Assembly (NCBI GenBank): GCA_958407555.1
Contig: CATYJC010000001.1
Location: 1 to 64,000, forward strand
DNA: 64,000 bases
Origin: an uncultured Collinsella sp.
Lineage (GTDB): Bacteria; Actinomycetota; Coriobacteriia; Coriobacteriales; Coriobacteriaceae
Direction: 5' to 3'
Shown here: piece after piece, positions 59,711-64,000 of the stretch
Numbering within the stretch: the first letter of the stretch is position 1
Layout of the letters: every line of letters starts with the position of its first letter
Translations under genes and position numbers: made by a program
Notes under the pieces: model-generated
Seen by the model: the letters and a program-made list of their open reading frames with translations, nothing else
Told to the model about the DNA's origin: nothing
Database searches by the model: none

Positions 59711-61159
59711 ATGGCAGAAAAATACGACGATCTGGCCAGATCCATACTCGAGAACGTAGGCGGCGCCGAGAACGTCGCCAGCGTCGCGCACTGCATCACG
59801 CGCGTGCGCTTCAAACTCAAGGACGAGTCCCGCGCCAACACGGCCAAGATCGAGGCCCTCAAGGGCGTCATCCAGGTCATCCAGGCCAACGGCCAGTACC
59901 AGGTGGTCGTGGGTAATATCGTCGAGGACGTCTACGACGCGGTCATGGAGGCCGGCAACTTCTCGAGCGGCGCAAGCGCCGACGACGAGCCCCAGGGCGA
60001 TAAGACCGTTGCCTCCGTCGTCATCGACCTCATCTCTGGCATCTTCCAGCCCATCCTGGGACCGCTTGCCGCCGCAGGCATCATGAAGGGACTGCTTGCC
60101 CTCATCACCTACTTCGTCCCGGCCTTTGCAAACGACGGCCTCTACACGCTGCTCTACACCGTGGCTGACGGCTTCTTCTACTTCCTTCCCGTCGCCCTGG
60201 CGTTCAGTGCCGCGCGCAAGTTCCGCATGAACGAGTTCACCGGCGTGGCAATCGGCGTGGCGCTCCTCTACCCGACGATGGTCGCCCTGACTTCGGGCGA
60301 GGCGCTCGGCAGCATCGACCTCGGCGTGGCCGGCACGTTCTCGTGGTACGCCACCGCCCTCGGACTCCCCATCATCATGCCCGTGTCCGGCTACGTGAGC
60401 TCGGTGATCCCCGTCCTTCTCATGGTGTGGTTCGGCTCTATCCTTGAGCGCTGGCTCAAGAGCTGGATGCCGGCTGCGCTCAAGATGTTCCTCGTCCCGC
60501 TCGCCACGATGACGGTCTCCATCGTCTTGGGCTACCTCGTCATCGGCCCGGTGGCCACCCTCATCACCAACCTGCTGAGCGCGGCGTTCTCGTTCATCTT
60601 CCAGCTTCCCGTGGTTGGTTCCGTCCTGGGCAGCGCCCTGGTCGGCGGACTGTGGATGTGCCTCGTCATCTTTGGCTTCCACTGGAGCCTCATCCCCATC
60701 TCCATCATGAACCTGAACACCCTCGGCCACGACAGCGTGCTCGCCGCCACCATCGGCCACGGGTTCGCGCTCGGAGCGGTCATCTTTGCCATGTACCTCA
60801 GAAACAAGGACGAGCGCTTCCGCGGCATCGCCCTTCCCGCGATGATCTCCGCCTTCTTCTTCGGCGTCACCGAGCCGGGCATCTACGGCATCGCCCTCCC
60901 CAACAAGCGCGCATTCGTCGTGGCATGCCTGAGCTCCGCCGTTGGCGGCGCCATCGTGGGAATGACGGGCGCCCTCATGTACATCTCGGGCGGCCTCGGC
61001 GTCTTCAACCTGCTCAACTTCATCGACGGGACCCCTGGTGGCGCCGGGATCTCCCACATGATCTTCGCGATCATCGCCGCGCTCGTCTCTGCCGTTCTGG
61101 CCTTTGTTATCGAGTTCATCACCTACCGACCCAACGACGACGAGGAAGGCGCCCGCTAG
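59711..61159 (+). CDS. PTS beta-glucoside-type EIIBC component
   Basis: 482 residues. The N-terminal IIB domain has the phosphorylated Cys in VAHCITRVRFKLKD (around residue 28). The IIC domain follows with about ten membrane segments; GFHWSLIPISIMNLNTLGHD and GVTEPGIYGIALPNKRAF are beta-glucoside family signatures. No IIA domain is attached, so an external IIA must serve it. ATG at 59711 follows AAGGAGAAAG. It imports and phosphorylates a beta-glucoside for the GH1 enzyme encoded upstream. Confidence 0.92.
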   Translation: MAEKYDDLARSILENVGGAENVASVAHCITRVRFKLKDESRANTAKIEALKGVIQVIQANGQYQVVVGNIVEDVYDAVMEAGNFSSGASADDEPQGDKTVASVVIDLISGIFQPILGPLAAAGIMKGLLALITYFVPAFANDGLYTLLYTVADGFFYFLPVALAFSAARKFRMNEFTGVAIGVALLYPTMVALTSGEALGSIDLGVAGTFSWYATALGLPIIMPVSGYVSSVIPVLLMVWFGSILERWLKSWMPAALKMFLVPLATMTVSIVLGYLVIGPVATLITNLLSAAFSFIFQLPVVGSVLGSALVGGLWMCLVIFGFHWSLIPISIMNLNTLGHDSVLAATIGHGFALGAVIFAMYLRNKDERFRGIALPAMISAFFFGVTEPGIYGIALPNKRAFVVACLSSAVGGAIVGMTGALMYISGGLGVFNLLNFIDGTPGGAGISHMIFAIIAALVSAVLAFVIEFITYRPNDDEEGAR

Positions 61160-61295
61160 CTTGCGCCCTTTTCGACCAGCTCTATGTAATTGAGGAGCAG
61201 TTGAGGTGGGCGAGGGCCGAGGTCGGTCGAGGCGGCCGCCCCGTGTCCGGGATAACCTGCCCGAAGGCGTCTAGCTTTCTCAAACGGCGCTGAAA
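61160..61295. other. Spacer between PTS gene and IS remnant
   Basis: About 135 bases. A short frame reads FDQLYVIEEQLRWARAEVG, which could be a degraded protein fragment, but no homologue is recognised. No terminator is seen after the PTS gene. Confidence 0.3.
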
Positions 61296-61710
61296 TGAAC
61301 TTCGCCCCGATACTTGGACGGGTCAATTAGCGACCTATGTCGCACATGGGGACTGATTCCGGAACTCCTCCGGGGTCAGTCCCTTTTGCTTAACCCGCCT
61401 CCTCTTGTTCCAGTGGACGGTATAGGCTTCGAGGTCCCGCTTGAACTCCTCGAAGCTCCGCCACGTCCGGTTCCTGTAGAACTCGTCCTTCAGACGCCCG
61501 GGCAGCAGCTCCGTCGCATGAGCTTGCCCTCGCACGCCGCCGACCCCGGCCGGGTCCGGGCACCCTTCGGCCTCCCGCCGGCCTTCGGCGCGCCCGTACC
61601 CCCTGTCGCAAAGCTCTGCTGCAAGAGTCCTCAGCGTGGCGTCGTGCCTGACTCTCCCGTCCATAAAGAAGCCCCCATTTCTAATGTTCAAGAAATGAGG
61701 GGGCGGTTCA
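61296..61710 (-). mobile_element. Internally deleted IS3-family remnant (MITE-like)
   Basis: A 415-base segment bounded by TGAAC (61296-61300) and GTTCA (61706-61710). The ends are imperfect inverted repeats that resemble the ends of the complete IS at 13625-15075. It retains the start of an orfA-like frame joined directly to the last ~60 codons of an orfB, so about 1 kb is missing. No target duplication was found. Confidence 0.7.
61335..61664 (-). pseudogene. Transposase fragment
   Basis: On the minus strand, MDGRVRHDATLRTLAAELCD is followed by a low-similarity junction and then GRLKDEFYRNRTWRSFEEFK...GLTPEEFRNQ. The latter matches the C-terminus of OrfB at 14870-15030 (GHVKDEFYRGREWKTFEDFK...GLTPEEFRNQ). 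The catalytic Asp residues are lost. Not functional as a transposase. Confidence 0.75.
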
Positions 61711-61715
61711 ATTTC

Positions 61716-61767
61716 GGGACGGGGATTAAATAATCATTCGGAACAAATTTATTTTTATCCCCGTCCC
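61716..61767. repeat. GGGACGGGGAT hairpin
   Basis: GGGACGGGGAT (61716-61726) pairs with ATCCCCGTCCC (61757-61767), with additional A/T pairing inside. It lies downstream of rlmD and may end its transcript; the core also recurs near 56653. Confidence 0.5.
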
Positions 61768-61802
61768 AGAAAAATCATCGGGCGTGGTCTTGGGCAAACA
61801 GT

Positions 61803-63116
61803 CTAGTTGCGCTTGAGGTGGACGACGGTTTCGCAGTGGAAGGTTTGCGGGAACAGATCGACCGGTGTGATCTTGACGGGGGAGAAGGTGCCCTCCTCGA
61901 CAAAGCGCTTAAGGTCGCGTGCCAGGGTGGCAGGGTCGCAGCTCACGTAGGCGACATCACGGGCACTCGTGCTCGCGATGAGGTCGATGGCCTCAGGCGC
62001 CAGGCCCGCGCGTGGCGGGTCGACCACCAAGACATCGGCGTCCTGGTCGGGGAACTCGCGCACGGCATCGCCGCCGATGACGTCGACGTTGTCGAGCTTG
62101 TTGATCTCGAGGTTACGGCGCAGGTCGCGCACGGCCGGACCGTAGGCCTCGACGGCGGCAACAAAGTCGCAGCGGCGGGCGAGCGGCAGGGTAAAGGTGC
62201 CGGCGCCGCAGTACAGGTCCACGGCAAGCTCGTCTTCCTGCGGGTCGAGTGCTTCCATGACAAGCTCGATCAAAATCTCGGCACCCTTGGTGTTGACCTG
62301 GAAAAAAGACGGGGCAGACAAGCGCATCTGACCCTCGGCGATATTCTCGGTCCATGAGCCCTCTCCGGCGAGCATTTCGACCTTGGAGACACGGCGGGCC
62401 TTCTTTTCGCCCTTGCTCATCACGCGCACGATGCTCGTGGGGTGAGCGGCGTCCGCCAGCACGCGGGAGACCTGCGAGCGCGGAAAAGAGCCTGTGGGCG
62501 TCCAGAGTGCGACCTCGAGTGCCTTGGTGCGGCGTGATGCGCGAATGCCCACGCGTTCGAGCCCCAAGTCATGGCTGCCGCTTAGATAGTTGAGTGCGCC
62601 GACGACCGATTTGAGCGCCTTCGGGAAGCGCTTATCGAACAGCGGGCACGTATCGACGGTCACGATTTTGCTGGGGTCGACACCGTGCATGCCAAGACGC
62701 ACACGACCGTTGACGACGGTCGGTTCGAGCTCGATTTTATTGCGGTAGCCCCAGTCGTCCTTGGTGTGGCGGATAGGCTGGACAAGTTCGTTGACCTGCT
62801 CGGGGGCGAACTTGCCAATGCGCTCGAGCGTGGAGCGCAGGTTTTGCTCTTTGGCGGCAAGCTGGGCGGTGCGCGAGAGATTGCCCCACGAACAACCGCC
62901 ACAGATGCCCACGAAGGGGCAGGGAGGCTGAATGCGATCGGGGCTCGGCTCCAGAATCTCGGTCGTGCGGGCACGCATAAACGATTTGCCGTCCTGCACG
63001 ATCTCGGCTTCGACGGTGTCGCCTGCCACAGCGCCCTGCACAAAGACGGCCTTGCCGTTGTCGGCATGTGCCAGACCGTCGGTGCCGTACGTCATCGATT
63101 CTATGGTGAGCTTCAT
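61803..63116 (-). CDS. rlmD: 23S rRNA (uracil-5-)-methyltransferase
   Basis: 437 residues of the RumA/TrmA family. An N-terminal TRAM domain (MKLTIESMTYGTDGLAHADN...) is followed by a 4Fe-4S site (CPFVGICGGCSWG, plus the Cys in VDTCPLFDK). The SAM domain has VDLYCGAGTFTLPLARR and VVDPPRAGL; the catalytic Cys is in VAYVSCDPATLARDL. It methylates a 23S rRNA uridine; gram-positive relatives (RlmCD) modify two sites, so the exact target is open. ATG at 63116 follows AGGAA. Confidence 0.9.
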   Translation of the reverse strand: MKLTIESMTYGTDGLAHADNGKAVFVQGAVAGDTVEAEIVQDGKSFMRARTTEILEPSPDRIQPPCPFVGICGGCSWGNLSRTAQLAAKEQNLRSTLERIGKFAPEQVNELVQPIRHTKDDWGYRNKIELEPTVVNGRVRLGMHGVDPSKIVTVDTCPLFDKRFPKALKSVVGALNYLSGSHDLGLERVGIRASRRTKALEVALWTPTGSFPRSQVSRVLADAAHPTSIVRVMSKGEKKARRVSKVEMLAGEGSWTENIAEGQMRLSAPSFFQVNTKGAEILIELVMEALDPQEDELAVDLYCGAGTFTLPLARRCDFVAAVEAYGPAVRDLRRNLEINKLDNVDVIGGDAVREFPDQDADVLVVDPPRAGLAPEAIDLIASTSARDVAYVSCDPATLARDLKRFVEEGTFSPVKITPVDLFPQTFHCETVVHLKRN

Positions 63117-63162
63117 ATTCCTGCCTGTCATTCGCGTTGCTGTTCGCACCATGGTAGCAGGG

Positions 63163-63206
63163 AAAAGCGCCCCGCATCCGAGGCTTTCCTCAAATGCGGG
63201 GCGCTT
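63163..63206 (-). terminator. Terminator of ppk
   Basis: Thirteen perfect base pairs AAGCGCCCCGCAT (63165-63177) with ATGCGGGGCGCTT (63194-63206), TTTT on the minus strand. Located just after the ppk stop codon. Confidence 0.8.
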
Positions 63207-63229
63207 CTACAAACTGCTTCTACAAACGA

Positions 63230-64000
63230 CTATTTCGTCTTGCCGGTAATGAGCGTCTTAAGACCCAGACCGATCAGGCCCAGACCCATGCGCACGCGAC
63301 CGGGGCGATGGCGCTCGATGGCATTGGCTTTGCCAGCGGGCTTCTTGTGACGCGCGTTGCTCTCGGGGGTTGTTGTGGGTGCCTGAGGTTGGGCTGCGGG
63401 AGCAGGTTCGGGCTCGATAACGGTCGCTCGGACCTTCTGGACCTCGGGAACGGCCGGCTGCGGCTCGGGCTTAGGCTGGGATGCGAGCGCGGGCTCTGCC
63501 TCGGTGGCGGCCTCGGGCGCTTTCTCCACGGCGGGCTCTGCGGCAGCCTCGGGCTCATTCACCGGGAGAGCGGCAACCGCTTCCGGTTTGGCAGCCGCCC
63601 CATGTTCAATCTCGTCCTGGATAACTTTTTCGGCCACACGTTCCTTCTCCTGTGCGCGCTGCTGCGCGGCGGCTTCGGCGTTGCGATACGCGCGCTCCAG
63701 CAGAGCTTCCTGCGAGTTGAAGGGCTTCTCGTCCTCTTTGCGCTCCACGGGAACCCAGGTGCCGTCACTCGTCAGGCTGCGTGCCTTCACGTTGTCGCGC
63801 AGCTGCATGCCCATGTACTCGTGCACCAGGGCGCGGCAGGTGGGGTCGAGCACGGGGAAGGCGATCTCCACGCGGTGCTCGGTGTTGCGCGTCATCATGT
63901 CTGCCGAGCTCAGGTAGATCATGTCCGAGTCCACGCCAAAGGCATAGACGCGCGCATGCTCCAAAAAGCGTCCGACGATGGAGCGCACGTGCACGTTCTC
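63230..64000 (-). CDS. ppk: Polyphosphate kinase, C-terminal part with unusual extension
   Basis: 256 residues to the stop codon; the gene begins beyond the right edge. VRSIVGRFLEHARVYAFG and YLSSADMMTRNTEHRVEIAFPV are the conserved PPK1 C-terminal segments that hold phosphate-binding and catalytic residues. The normal enzyme would end near RSLTSDGTWVPV. Here about 160 more residues follow: a helical stretch (QEALLERAYRNAEAAAQQRAQ), a Glu/Ala/Pro-rich region, and a basic tail (RHKKPAGKANAIERHRPGRV). The tail could bind polyphosphate or nucleic acid; that is inferred from charge only. Confidence 0.85.
   Translation of the reverse strand, partial: ENVHVRSIVGRFLEHARVYAFGVDSDMIYLSSADMMTRNTEHRVEIAFPVLDPTCRALVHEYMGMQLRDNVKARSLTSDGTWVPVERKEDEKPFNSQEALLERAYRNAEAAAQQRAQEKERVAEKVIQDEIEHGAAAKPEAVAALPVNEPEAAAEPAVEKAPEAATEAEPALASQPKPEPQPAVPEVQKVRATVIEPEPAPAAQPQAPTTTPESNARHKKPAGKANAIERHRPGRVRMGLGLIGLGLKTLITGKTK

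Overview
The window looks like chromosomal DNA of a Coriobacteriia gut actinobacterium, most likely Collinsella. It is GC-rich, with short intergenic gaps and mostly AAGGAG/GGAGG ribosome sites. It combines fermentative end-product genes (ldh, ackA twice, pta) with ECF and PTS transporters and the acetylated diaminopimelate route. The genus is inferred from gene content and protein style; no rRNA or tRNA gene was seen to confirm it.

Layout. 1-8000: a TcdA-like fragment, an sdpR-sdpI pair, ettA, two uncharacterised proteins and nadE. 8100-13600: an aminotransferase, ldh, a Mbeg1-like hydrolase, a YejK-like nucleoid protein and a Phd/RelE-type toxin-antitoxin pair. 13625-15075: an IS3-family element inserted in the loop of the toxin-antitoxin terminator. 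15280-20650: lysine/DAP genes, namely a lysA-dapA fused frame, dapB and dapH behind a lysine riboswitch, with a divergent N-acetyl-DAP deacetylase. 21000-28050: one leftward catabolic locus (Fe-S/flavin ene-reductase, two-subunit aconitase X, M20 peptidase, MFS carrier). 28260-30650: an FxLYD protein, an HTH protein and a membrane Ser/Thr kinase. 30695-34230: a secreted coiled-coil lysozyme-like protein, an ATP-grasp ligase and an Asp/Glu racemase. 34356-37740: an ECF transporter behind a leader peptide with three Trp codons and a terminator/antiterminator. 37932-45320: a C69 dipeptidase, a lipid kinase with a 30-residue membrane microprotein, rnd, a zinc protease, xseAB and a HIT protein. 45363-47533: a lower-GC LysR/MFS pair. 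47654-51506: two acetate kinases facing pta. 51738-53964: glf and a family-2 glycosyltransferase. 54341-56563: a P1 peptidase, maf and a DJ-1 protein. 57146-61159: an EamA carrier, 6-phospho-beta-glucosidase and PTS EIIBC. 61296-64000: a deleted IS remnant, rlmD and the ppk C-terminus.

The most unusual signals lie between genes. Three long nested hairpins (50380-50510, 53997-54106, 54199-54329) have unrelated outer stems but share short motifs at the same structural positions (TCCGCA before the inner stem, AGGAC after it). They look like one structured element family. A further compound hairpin lies at 15140-15237. The Trp leader before the ECF transporter supports a complete attenuation model and predicts tryptophan as substrate. 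Other points to check are the LysA-DapA fusion, an acetate kinase paralogue lacking a conserved active-site histidine, and the aconitase X/ene-reductase locus of unknown substrate.
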